Source: Oscillospiraceae bacterium (lineage in GTDB: Bacteria > Bacillota > Clostridia > Oscillospirales > Acutalibacteraceae). Taken from it: a DNA stretch of 64,000 nucleotides. Every line of letters starts with the position of its first letter. The stretch's first letter is position 1. The notes below the pieces were generated by a model, which worked only from the letters and a program-made list of their open reading frames with translations, ran no database searches and was not told the origin of the DNA. The stretch covers positions 1 through 64,000 of the forward strand of contig SVOH01000005.1 of assembly GCA_015066515.1 (NCBI GenBank), read 5' to 3'. A program made the translations under genes and the position numbers. Of this stretch, positions 54,201 to 61,909 are shown one piece after another.

Positions 54201-54654
54201 CGTATTCACCGTTCATAATAGCTCGTGGAATTTCGCCCGCAAGGCAGGCAGACAGCGCTATAAGTCCTGTATGATGCTTTTCCAAAAGCTCGCGATCAAC
54301 ACGTGGTCTTGTATAAAAGCCTTCGGTAAATCCTGCAGATACTAATTTGATAAGATTTTGGTAGCCCTCGTTATTTTCGCAAAGCAATACAAGGTGGCTG
54401 TAATTGCCACCCTCTATTTTTTGTTTTTCAAAACGGCTACTCGGCGCAACATATACCTCACAGCCTATTATTGGCTTTATGCCTCTTTTCTTTGCCGCTT
54501 TGTAAAAATCAATAGTACCGTACATAACACCGTGGTCGGTAAGCGCTACCGCTGTTTGACCCCGTTCCGCTACGGCATCCATAAGCTTATTTATACGGCA
54601 GCAGCCGTCAAGCAAGCTATATTCAGTATGCAAATGCAAATGTACAAAGGCCAC
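51217..54654 (-). CDS. dnaE: DNA polymerase III alpha subunit
   Basis: 1145 residues: an N-terminal PHP domain (HLHTEYSLLDG at 5-15, ALTDHGVMYG), the polymerase core with catalytic aspartates in MPDFDVDFCYVNR near 395, RHASTHAAGVVIS, FLGLRNLTVI, and a C-terminal OB-fold segment (ISIVGVLGDIKLKQLKNKN). The DnaE-type replicative or lagging-strand polymerase of Bacillota, alongside PolC elsewhere. The start is GTG preceded by AAAGGAAG. Its position next to pfkA and whiA is conserved in Bacillota. Confidence 0.97.
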   Translation of the reverse strand: MAFVHLHLHTEYSLLDGCCRINKLMDAVAERGQTAVALTDHGVMYGTIDFYKAAKKRGIKPIIGCEVYVAPSSRFEKQKIEGGNYSHLVLLCENNEGYQNLIKLVSAGFTEGFYTRPRVDRELLEKHHTGLIALSACLAGEIPRAIMNGEYEKAKETALWYKNIFGEDNYFLEIQDHGIKEQATVNAYVQRLSRELNIPLVATNDVHYIEKDDSFMHKVLLCVQTGSKIGDKNNLEFQTEEFYLKTEQEMRNAFPTLPDAISNTQKIADRCNVEFEFGKIKLPFFDTGGEDHYEYFRRKCYDGLYKNYGNSPAKEVTDRLEYELSVINKMGYVDYYLIVWDFINYAKTHNIPVGPGRGSGAGSLAAYCIGITGVDPIKYNLLFERFLNPERVSMPDFDVDFCYVNRQKVIDYVIEKYGDDHVAQIVTFGTMAARAAVRDVGRAMDIPYATCDKTAKLIPQSPGMTLERALAGSKELKNLYDGDTLIKDLIDMAIKLEGMPRHASTHAAGVVISDRPVSDYVPLATNDESVVTQYTMTALDELGLLKMDFLGLRNLTVIEDTQNDIRKKNPQFDIEKIPLDDAATFKMMGDGYTDGVFQFESDGMKNVMRKFRPETIEDLIAIISLYRPGPMDSIPRYIHNRHNPSDVKYDTPLLEPILNVTYGCIVYQEQVMQIFRSLAGYSLGRADIVRRAMSKKKHDVLARERNAFIYGEKDENGNVICEGAVNRGVSESVAEKLFDEISAFSSYAFNKSHAAAYAVVAYRTAYLKCHYPTEYFAALLTSVLDSAGKISQYTTECKRMGIKILPPSVNDSYENFTASDKNIRFGLLAIKNLGSNLINQLIAERKNGKYTSMYDFCSRNYSHNFNRRALEGLIKSGAMDTLEDNRRKMLYNIDKVLSVVEETERFSSKNQMDLFDSSSDNMSFELTHIEEMPRAELLAMEKAATGMYLTGHPMNSYRTFAKNARFIPIADIISKKITDGRRISIVGVLGDIKLKQLKNKNTIAYTTIEDTSGVIDVIVFSATLANYRPIMVPGSIVIINGKVSEREDRDAELVCESVEVVPESAQRTEPSTTLYLKIPSMNSPIFNDVCDILSKHKGGQDVIIVCEDTNKRIMAPDRLKVESSIALTDSLSKLLGESNVKLVTK

Positions 54655-54670
54655 GCCGTATTCACTTCCT

Positions 54671-55567
54671 TTATCTTGAAATTATATCTTCGTATATTTC
54701 TAATATTTTTTTAAGCCGATGATTAATTCCCGAAACAGTAACCTTATCGGGTGAATTTTTACACAAATCTTTAAGCGAGCTTTCGGGATATTTCAGTCGT
54801 AAATTTGCGGCGGCTATAAGCTCGTCCGGTAACGATGACAGCATATCTCGTTTAATCAGATATTCAATCGCCGCACGCTGCTTTATTGATGCTTCGATTG
54901 TTTTATTTATGTTTGCACCGTCGCAATTAAACATACGGTTTGTCTTGTTGTTTGCCTCTTTAATCATAGTGGTTTCTATAAGTTCAAAACTACGCATTGA
55001 AGCACCCATAAGCGCCAATAAATTTATTATCATCTCACTACGCTTTATATATACAACAAAACCATTACCTCTGGTAGAAATGTTGGCTTTTACCTCGTGA
55101 CGCGATAAAATATCACGTAACTCATAGGCCAAAGCCTCACTTTTTACGGAAAAATCCACTCTATAATCTTTTTCAGGGTCGCTCATCTGACCGCAAGACA
55201 AAAACGCGCCACGAACAAATGCTGCCTCACAGCACGCGCGATTAAAAAACTCGTGGCTTATTTTTCCCTCTACCATTCCAAAATCCACCGATGCCAATAT
55301 CCTAAGTCGATCAATTTCGTCCGACACCTCTGCGCGATAGGTGATTTTTTTACCCTCGTTCTTTACAACTCGCACATCAGCTCCATAGCTTTTTTGTACC
55401 ATTGTAGAGTAAAGCTCTGTAACGGACTGACTCTCGCTTTGCATAGATATTTTTTTTGATGTAAACGCCCTGCCAAACAGTAACAATCCATAGGTAAGTG
55501 CCTGCATACAGCAGCGTGATACCCTTATTTCACTAAGCTCGGCCTTTAAATCTGAACAAAATGACAT
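54671..55567 (-). CDS. whiA: WhiA-family DNA-binding protein
   Basis: 298 residues: a degenerate LAGLIDADG-like N-terminal part (about 1-195; RACCEAAFVRGAFLSCGQMSDPEKDYRVDF) and a C-terminal helix-turn-helix (AANLRLKYPESSLKDLCKN). WhiA controls sporulation septation in actinobacteria and affects division or chromosome segregation in Bacillota. AGAGGA precedes the ATG. It follows the RapZ C-terminal gene by 3 bases; yvcK, often next to it, is missing. Confidence 0.94.
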   Translation of the reverse strand: MSFCSDLKAELSEIRVSRCCMQALTYGLLLFGRAFTSKKISMQSESQSVTELYSTMVQKSYGADVRVVKNEGKKITYRAEVSDEIDRLRILASVDFGMVEGKISHEFFNRACCEAAFVRGAFLSCGQMSDPEKDYRVDFSVKSEALAYELRDILSRHEVKANISTRGNGFVVYIKRSEMIINLLALMGASMRSFELIETTMIKEANNKTNRMFNCDGANINKTIEASIKQRAAIEYLIKRDMLSSLPDELIAAANLRLKYPESSLKDLCKNSPDKVTVSGINHRLKKILEIYEDIISR

Positions 55568-55570
55568 AAT

Positions 55571-55945
55571 TTAATCCTCTATATTTATATCGCGGTGAAA
55601 GCTATATGCATCATAACCGTTTTGTTTTAAAAACTCACTTACTTCCACAGCAAACGTAACCGACCTATGATGTCCACCCGTACAACCAAACGATACTGTA
55701 AGTTTTTCAACACCGTATTTTTCTTTTATAGGTATAACAAACAAAAGTATGTCGATAACCTTTTTTAAATATTCCTGTGCACTCTCATCAGCAAGAATGT
55801 AATCGCGCACCGGCTTGTCCAATCCGGTTTTATACTTTAAACTGTCTATGTAAAAAGGATTAGGCAGACAGCGCACATCAAAAACAAACTCACTTTGCGC
55901 GTCTGCCCCGTTTTTAAATCCAAAGGATCTACATTCAATTTTCAT
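55571..55945 (-). CDS. Stand-alone RapZ C-terminal RNA/nucleotide-binding domain
   Basis: 124 residues matching only the C-terminal half of RapZ/YvcJ (full length about 285-295): IECRSFGFKNG at the start, FDVRCLPNPFY near 22, and the signature VSFGCTGGHHRSVTFA at 84-99. The N-terminal P-loop ATPase domain is absent, and there is no room for it: murB ends 4 bases before the gene. It occupies the slot where full rapZ normally lies between murB and whiA. In E. coli the C-terminal domain is the part that binds the small RNA GlmZ; what it does here is unknown. Confidence 0.85.
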   Translation of the reverse strand: MKIECRSFGFKNGADAQSEFVFDVRCLPNPFYIDSLKYKTGLDKPVRDYILADESAQEYLKKVIDILLFVIPIKEKYGVEKLTVSFGCTGGHHRSVTFAVEVSEFLKQNGYDAYSFHRDINIED

Positions 55946-55949
55946 TTAA

Positions 55950-56855
55950 TTACTTTCTTCCTACAAATATAACCTCTGGTTCTAATAGGACACCGTCAGC
56001 CGCTTTTACCGTGTGTTTTATTTTATCTATAAGCGCAAGCACATCACAGCACGTAGCATTACCTCGGTTTATGACAAAGCCTGCGTGCTTTTCGCTTACC
56101 TGCGCATCGCCTACCGACACACCCTTTAGGTTGTTTTGCTCTATAAGTGCTCCTGCAAAATAACCATCAGGGCGTTTAAACGTACTGCCGGCGCTTGGAT
56201 ATTCAAGCGGTTGCTTATCACGTCTGCGAGCAAAAACATCATCCATTTCTGCTTTTATTGCCGTAGCATCGCCAAACCGCAGTTTCATTGTAACGCTTGT
56301 GATTATTAAATTACTATTATTAAATACACTTGTTCTGTACCCGAGATTCATTTCAGATACAGAAAATTCACGCAAATTACCAAAACTGTCAAGAGCAGTG
56401 GCGGATACCACAACCTGTGACATTTCACCGCCATATGCACCTGCGTTCATATAAAGAGCGCCACCAATAGTGCCCGGTATGCCATAAGCAAACTGAAGCC
56501 CTGCAAGTGCCGATTTTTGCGCTTCAAGACACACAGCACGAAGGCTGGCACCCGCACCGCAAATCAGAGTTTCACCCTCGATTTTTATGTTATCTAGTCC
56601 GTCAAGGCTGATTACCAACCCCTCAATACCCTTATCTGACACCAAAAGATTAGAACCCTTGCCCAATATAAAATATGGCGTATCATACTCCTTTGCAAAA
56701 GCAACAACCAATTTTAATTCATCATAGGACCTAACCTTAACAAACACATCGGCATTACCGCCTATCTTAAAGGTGGTATGTCGGCTCATAGGCTCATTTA
56801 AACTATATTCAATTTTACACTCATTTAATCTGTTTTTCAGATTATCTATTTGCAT
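55950..56855 (-). CDS. murB: UDP-N-acetylenolpyruvoylglucosamine reductase
   Basis: 301-residue FAD enzyme that makes UDP-MurNAc. Motifs: HTTFKIGGNAD near 25, the FAD-binding YGIPGTIGGALYMNAGAYGGE near 122, the proton-donor Ser in PSAGSTFKRP near 226, and the C-terminal Glu in LEPEVIFVG. This is the type IIb form. AAGGTGA precedes the ATG. Its location in the hprK-whiA cluster is standard for Clostridia. Confidence 0.96.
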   Translation of the reverse strand: MQIDNLKNRLNECKIEYSLNEPMSRHTTFKIGGNADVFVKVRSYDELKLVVAFAKEYDTPYFILGKGSNLLVSDKGIEGLVISLDGLDNIKIEGETLICGAGASLRAVCLEAQKSALAGLQFAYGIPGTIGGALYMNAGAYGGEMSQVVVSATALDSFGNLREFSVSEMNLGYRTSVFNNSNLIITSVTMKLRFGDATAIKAEMDDVFARRRDKQPLEYPSAGSTFKRPDGYFAGALIEQNNLKGVSVGDAQVSEKHAGFVINRGNATCCDVLALIDKIKHTVKAADGVLLEPEVIFVGRK

Positions 56856-56864
56856 AAAATCACC

Positions 56865-57824
56865 TTATTTTTCGTAAAGATTACAAAGATATGCAGCACC
56901 TATAATACCTGCGTCGTTACCAAGATCGGCAGTTTTTATAACTGTTTTTGTTTTCATATGACGAGCGTAATTTTCACCCTCGACATACTCGTTAATTGGG
57001 TCGGTAAGATACTCGCCTTCTTTAGAAATGCCACCGCCTATGCATATAACATCGGGTTGAAAAATGTCAAGTACATTTGCAACACCAACCGCAATATAAC
57101 GAATATATTCGTCCACAACCATAGCGCCAACACGGTCACCAAGTCGTTTTGCCTTAAAGGCAGTTCTGCCGCCGGCATTGTTTATATCGCCGTCGCATAT
57201 TTCCCACATTCTGCTGCTTTTGTAGCGCATCATTGCCTGCTTTGTCTGACGAACCAACGCAGTAGCCGAAGCATAGGTTTCCCAACAGCCAAAACGACCA
57301 CAGGTGCAAGCCTGACCGCCCATTTGTATAACAGTGTGACCAAGTTCGCCACCGGCCCCGTTAGAACCGGAATAAATTTTGCCGTCAATAATAATACCGC
57401 CGCCAACACCGGTGCCGAGTGTGATTGCAATAAAGTTTTTAGTACCCTTACCGGCACCCGCAATATACTCGCCGTATGCTGCAGCATTGGCATCGTTTTC
57501 TACGTAAAACTTTTTACCGGTCTTTTCAAAAAGCATTTGACCGAGCGGCAAATCGTAAAATTCAAGATTGTTAGAATATGGCACATTGCCTGTTTCGTGC
57601 TCAATAGAGCCAGGACATCCAACGCCAAAGCCGTCAATATCGTCAATGGTAATTTCGGCATTTTTAATTGCTTCGTAAGCGGTAGCTACCAAATCATCAA
57701 CAATTTCTTCGGCTGGACGTGGTAAATTTGTTTTTTTGCTTGCAGTTGCTATTATTCTATATTTTTCATCAACGACACCTGCTACTATATTAGTGCCGCC
57801 TAAATCTATACCTAATTTATACAT
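56865..57824 (-). CDS. ROK-family glucokinase
   Basis: 319 residues: the phosphate-1 motif GIDLGGTNIVAGVVD at the start, ENDANAAAYGEY near 100, TLGTGVGGGIIIDG near 130, and the zinc-binding CTCGRFGCWETYAS near 173. It phosphorylates glucose, here beside HPr kinase and phosphofructokinase, which fits a carbon-metabolism cluster. GGAGAA precedes the ATG. It is inserted between hprK and murB. Confidence 0.93.
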   Translation of the reverse strand: MYKLGIDLGGTNIVAGVVDEKYRIIATASKKTNLPRPAEEIVDDLVATAYEAIKNAEITIDDIDGFGVGCPGSIEHETGNVPYSNNLEFYDLPLGQMLFEKTGKKFYVENDANAAAYGEYIAGAGKGTKNFIAITLGTGVGGGIIIDGKIYSGSNGAGGELGHTVIQMGGQACTCGRFGCWETYASATALVRQTKQAMMRYKSSRMWEICDGDINNAGGRTAFKAKRLGDRVGAMVVDEYIRYIAVGVANVLDIFQPDVICIGGGISKEGEYLTDPINEYVEGENYARHMKTKTVIKTADLGNDAGIIGAAYLCNLYEK

Positions 57825-57839
57825 TACTATTCTCCTAAT

Positions 57840-58802
57840 TTAAAATGGTTTTACTGTTGTTTCTTCACTCTTTTTAAAGTCATTTTCCATACCAAGTCGA
57901 CTAAGAAGGTCTTCGGCCGCATTGTAACCAAGCTTTTTCTGACGACTATTCATTGCAGCAACCTCGATGATTACCGCCAAATTTCTACCAGGCTTTACTG
58001 GAATTGTAAGCGAAGGAATATTAAGACCCAGTATTTCGGTAGTCTGGTTTTCAAGACCCATACGGTCGTACGCCTTGTTTACATCCCAAGGCTCCATATT
58101 TATTACAAGGTCGATTTTCTCGGTTAGTTTTACCGCACCCACACCAAAAATACGGCTTGCGTTAATAATTCCTATGCCACGAAGCTCAATAAAATGACGA
58201 ATATTATCGGGTGCTGTACCCACAAGAGATTTGCTTGATACTCGGCGAATTTCTACCGCATCATCAGCTATAAGACGGTGACCGCGCTTTACAAGCTCAA
58301 TGGCTGTTTCACTCTTACCAACACCGCTTTCACCAAGCAGTAATATACCCTCGCCATAAACCTCTACCAAAACACCATGACGTGTAATTCGAGGCGCTAA
58401 ATGAAGATTTAAAAATGCAATAAGTGCCGCCTCAAAATCAGAGGTTGAATCTGCCGTTACCATAAGAGGCACTTCGTGTTTTTTAGCAAGCTCAGCATAA
58501 ATATCATCACCAGCAAGATTTCTTGCAATGACAACTGCTGCCGGCTTTTTGACAAAAAATTCATCGATGCACTGATATCGCTTATCCTTTGTAAAGCGTT
58601 GTAAAAAGCCTATTTCGTTCATACCCAAGATTTGTATTCTTTTTGCGTCAAAAAATTCGTAATATCCCGCAAGATGAAGACCAGGTCTGTTTGTTTCGGT
58701 AGATGAAATCAAAATATCATCAGCGCTTTGCGGCATATTTAGAACTTCTAACGAAAATTCCTTAATAATTCTTGCCAGCGAGATAGAATAATCGGTTTTC
58801 AT
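57840..58802 (-). CDS. hprK: HPr kinase/phosphorylase
   Basis: 320 residues: an N-terminal regulatory domain (about 1-130) and the kinase domain with P-loop GESGVGKSE near 157, the RLIADDAVEIRRV strand near 173, and the signature LRGIGIINASRIFGVGA near 203. It phosphorylates HPr on serine to drive CcpA catabolite repression, a hallmark of Bacillota. AGGAGG precedes the ATG. First gene of the run down to pfkA; the 58803-58890 leader is A/T-rich with no clear promoter. Confidence 0.96.
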   Translation of the reverse strand: MKTDYSISLARIIKEFSLEVLNMPQSADDILISSTETNRPGLHLAGYYEFFDAKRIQILGMNEIGFLQRFTKDKRYQCIDEFFVKKPAAVVIARNLAGDDIYAELAKKHEVPLMVTADSTSDFEAALIAFLNLHLAPRITRHGVLVEVYGEGILLLGESGVGKSETAIELVKRGHRLIADDAVEIRRVSSKSLVGTAPDNIRHFIELRGIGIINASRIFGVGAVKLTEKIDLVINMEPWDVNKAYDRMGLENQTTEILGLNIPSLTIPVKPGRNLAVIIEVAAMNSRQKKLGYNAAEDLLSRLGMENDFKKSEETTVKPF

Positions 58803-58891
58803 AAATATCCTCCTATATTCGCATATAGATATAATTATACATAATTATTGTAACATATAAAATATCAAAAAACAATATATTTTAAAAATAT

Positions 58892-58920
58892 AAAACTCCG
58901 CCTTATGAAAGCGGAGTTTT
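58892..58920 (-). terminator. Terminator after the GH123-like genes
   Basis: A perfect 10-bp stem (58892-58901 with 58911-58920), a 9-base loop, and a T-rich TATATTTTT tract on the minus strand. It lies between the stop at 58924 and hprK. Confidence 0.85.
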
Positions 58921-58923
58921 ACA

Positions 58924-60405
58924 TTATTTATTATTATAATATTCACTTATCTTTTCGCCGATTTCCCAACGCAATTTTCCAAGAATACGATGATCATCAC
59001 AATATTCACGAACGTTTTTGCTCACTCTTCTTATTTGCTCTTCAACATATTCTCTGCCAAAGATTTTTTCCGCTATTTCAAACATATGATAATCCTCAAT
59101 AGCAGAACGCACAATTTCTAAACGCAATGAGCCTACGGGTCCGTCAATACCTATACGGTCGCCGTTGTAAAGCAACGAGCCGTCACCAAAGCAGTAGTAA
59201 GAAAGCTCAGGCACAGGGCTTGTAACATCCCAAGGGCTACCATTATTCCAATGGGTTGCCTGCCAATAAAGAAAGCCCTTTATATTGTACATATACTGTT
59301 GCCAGAATAGTACTCTGTGATAAAAGCCTTCCATATCTATAAACAAATTAGCGTATGGTAGCGGTGGCTCCCAACAGCAGTACCACCAGGTACGCTCGCC
59401 CAATTCGCGACGAGAAGCCATATAATCCTTTAACCAATCTTCTCTGAAAAGACTGCTCTTTGGACACCATACAATGTTGTATTTTTCCATAAGATCTACC
59501 GCGCGAACACCCTCCCCGTCACGCGGGTCCATATAATATGGGACTACCAACTGATATTCGGGGAAAACCTTTGAAAGTTTCTCACAAACTGCGTGGATGC
59601 GCTCGTAATCTTCCATTCGTTGCGGCTCATCCACAACATAGAACATTGCCTTTTTAAGCCACTCGGGATTGGTTTTTAGCTTATTGTAATATGCAATTAC
59701 CTTTTCATCATCGTCGGTATATTCAGGCTGAAAATTTGAATGATACGGAACGTGGAAGGTTGTAACACGGGGGTCACTCATATATGCGTCGGCGCGTGGG
59801 TCTAATATGTCATACGGCAAAAATCTGCCGCATATATGATAGCGGTCAAGCAGCATATCATAGTATTTTTTAAATACTCCCTCGCGGTCATCGGTTTTAT
59901 GCTGTAAGAACAACCAACGGGTATCAATACCCATTGTTGTGTCCATCATATTTTCAGGATTTAAAGCAAAATTCCATACACGCACCCAAAGATTATATGA
60001 ATTATAAAGCTCACCGTTTTCATAAAGGTTAACCTTAAAATCATAGTTACCGGGTACCGTGTCAGGCTTTGTAGAAACGTTTATAAGATAGGTAACATTT
60101 TTCCACTCTTCCAAATCAAAGCATCCGTCATCAGCAAATACAGGGTCGGGATACAAAGCGCCCTCACAGCTTACATATCCTTCACGAAGCAGCTCAATTT
60201 CAACACCTTTATCGGTGTCGCCTACTACCTCGATTTTTAAATTTTTATGTTCTCCCTCTTGTGAAAGCACCGAAAACTGACAGCCGTCGGTTGCGTTTCT
60301 GGCCACACCTACGGTATAGCTTGTAAGCGGCCAGCCCGGATAGTATGCCTTGGGTAAAACTTTTTTCTCCATGGAGTTAAAGGTTATATACAATTCTTTT
60401 GCCAT
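58924..60405 (-). CDS. GH123/DUF4091-like glycosidase, copy A
   Basis: 493 residues without a signal peptide, hence cytosolic. A beta-sandwich N-terminal half is followed by a TIM-barrel with FYVVDEPQ, whose D259-E260 pair matches the Asp-Glu catalytic pair of GH123 beta-N-acetylgalactosaminidases. A DUF4091-like end follows (FLYWQATHWNNGSPW, GDGSLLYNGDRIGIDGPVGSLRLE). AGGAG lies eight bases before the ATG at 60405; the upstream TTG (60411) is not needed. It forms a tandem pair with copy B. Substrate unknown; hexosaminide is plausible. Confidence 0.83.
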   Translation of the reverse strand: MAKELYITFNSMEKKVLPKAYYPGWPLTSYTVGVARNATDGCQFSVLSQEGEHKNLKIEVVGDTDKGVEIELLREGYVSCEGALYPDPVFADDGCFDLEEWKNVTYLINVSTKPDTVPGNYDFKVNLYENGELYNSYNLWVRVWNFALNPENMMDTTMGIDTRWLFLQHKTDDREGVFKKYYDMLLDRYHICGRFLPYDILDPRADAYMSDPRVTTFHVPYHSNFQPEYTDDDEKVIAYYNKLKTNPEWLKKAMFYVVDEPQRMEDYERIHAVCEKLSKVFPEYQLVVPYYMDPRDGEGVRAVDLMEKYNIVWCPKSSLFREDWLKDYMASRRELGERTWWYCCWEPPLPYANLFIDMEGFYHRVLFWQQYMYNIKGFLYWQATHWNNGSPWDVTSPVPELSYYCFGDGSLLYNGDRIGIDGPVGSLRLEIVRSAIEDYHMFEIAEKIFGREYVEEQIRRVSKNVREYCDDHRILGKLRWEIGEKISEYYNNK

Positions 60406-60419
60406 AGTCAATTCTCCTT

Positions 60420-61877
60420 TTAACAGTTGCCGTAATATTCATTAAGCTTGTTGCCTATATCGCGTCTTATGTCATCAAGTAGCCAGTGAATATCGGTATA
60501 ACGGTAAACACAGCTTGTTACCTTGCTGATTTCGTTTACTATGTACTCTCTGCCAAATGCCTTCTCGGCAAGTGAGAACATATAATGGTCCTCTATACTA
60601 TAGCGCAGTATCTCCATACGAATAGAACCTACAGGTCCGTCAATACCTACCTCGTCGCCGTTATAAAGCAACGAACCATCACCAAAGCAGTAGTTAGAAA
60701 GCTCGGGCACGGTGGTTGTAACATCCCAAGGGGAGCCGTGCTTCCACCAGTTGACCGACCAATAAAGCATACCGTTTATACCGTAAAGGTACTGTTGCCA
60801 AGCGATTGTACGATGATAGAAATTATCCATATCAATAAACACATTGCTGTATGGGTAGCCCGGTTCCCAACAGTAGTACCACCAGGTGCGGTCGCCGAGT
60901 TTTTCGCGCTCTAACATAAATTTGCCCATATAGTCATCTTTAAACATACTGATTTTAGGGCACCATACCTTGCAATGACGAGAAAGCAAATCAATAGCTT
61001 TTTTACCCTCACCGTCACGCGGATTCATATAAAACGGCACTACCTGCGCGTGATTTGGATGATATTTTTCTATAAATTCGTAAGCCTTTTCTATTCTTTC
61101 ATAGTCGGCCATACACTGTGGCTCGTCTACAACATAGTAGTATGCTTTTTTAAGCCACTCGGGATTGGTTTTTAGCTTGTTGTAATATGCCGTAACCGTT
61201 TCGGGTTTTGCGTTGTACGGTATACGAAATGATTTAACAGCAGGATTATTCATATACTCGTCAGCGCGAGCATCAAGTATATCATAAGGCAAAAATCCTG
61301 CGCAGATATGATAGCGCTCTAACATAAAGTCATAGTACTTTTTATAACACTCATCTATGTCAGCAGGCTTGCAAATTTTTTCAAGGAAGCTGCGTTCCAT
61401 ACCGAAGGCGGTTTCCATTAAAGCGCTATGGTCAATGGCAAAATTCCATACCGTTACCCATATGTCATACTCGCCGTAGATTTCACCGTCTTGACGAAGA
61501 ATTACTTTAATGCCGTAGCCGCCGGGTTTTGTATCGGGGTTGGTTACAATATTTATAAGATACGTAACGCTCTTCATTTCTTCCAAATCAAAGGTAGTGT
61601 CGTTTGGCACTACAGGGTCGGGAAAAAGCGCGCCGTCACAGCTTACGTAATGCTCGCGCAAAAGTTCTACGGTAAAGCCTGCGTCGCAGTCATTTACTAT
61701 CTCTACGCTCATATTCTTACGAGCGCCCTCGAGTGATATAATCGACATCTGACAGCCCTCTGTCGCATTGCGAGCAAGATAAATACTATAGCTTTCTCTG
61801 TCACCAAAATGATTATACTCCTTTGGACGCATTGTCATTTGAGGTGTAACAAACCAAATTTTTAATTTATTTCCCAT
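60420..61877 (-). CDS. GH123/DUF4091-like glycosidase, copy B
   Basis: 485 residues, clearly paralogous to copy A along its length (shared ARNATxGCQ, NPEWLKKA, PRDGEG, FGDGSLLYNGD blocks), with the Asp-Glu pair at D251-E252 (YYVVDEPQ). No signal peptide. GGAGAG precedes the ATG. The copies differ most at about residues 155-230, near the barrel entrance, which suggests different substrates. Cotranscribed with copy A and the upstream leucine-rich-repeat gene. Confidence 0.83.
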   Translation of the reverse strand: MGNKLKIWFVTPQMTMRPKEYNHFGDRESYSIYLARNATEGCQMSIISLEGARKNMSVEIVNDCDAGFTVELLREHYVSCDGALFPDPVVPNDTTFDLEEMKSVTYLINIVTNPDTKPGGYGIKVILRQDGEIYGEYDIWVTVWNFAIDHSALMETAFGMERSFLEKICKPADIDECYKKYYDFMLERYHICAGFLPYDILDARADEYMNNPAVKSFRIPYNAKPETVTAYYNKLKTNPEWLKKAYYYVVDEPQCMADYERIEKAYEFIEKYHPNHAQVVPFYMNPRDGEGKKAIDLLSRHCKVWCPKISMFKDDYMGKFMLEREKLGDRTWWYYCWEPGYPYSNVFIDMDNFYHRTIAWQQYLYGINGMLYWSVNWWKHGSPWDVTTTVPELSNYCFGDGSLLYNGDEVGIDGPVGSIRMEILRYSIEDHYMFSLAEKAFGREYIVNEISKVTSCVYRYTDIHWLLDDIRRDIGNKLNEYYGNC

Positions 61878-61909
61878 ACTATCTCTCCATTTAGTAAGTC
61901 GCCTTTATA

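Noticed and set aside
56850-57725. A 291-codon open frame on the plus strand antisense to the glucokinase gene
   Set aside because: It lies wholly opposite a well-supported ROK gene, has no ribosome-binding site and encodes a Cys/Asn/Ile-rich sequence without family features. Codon bias of the real gene explains it.
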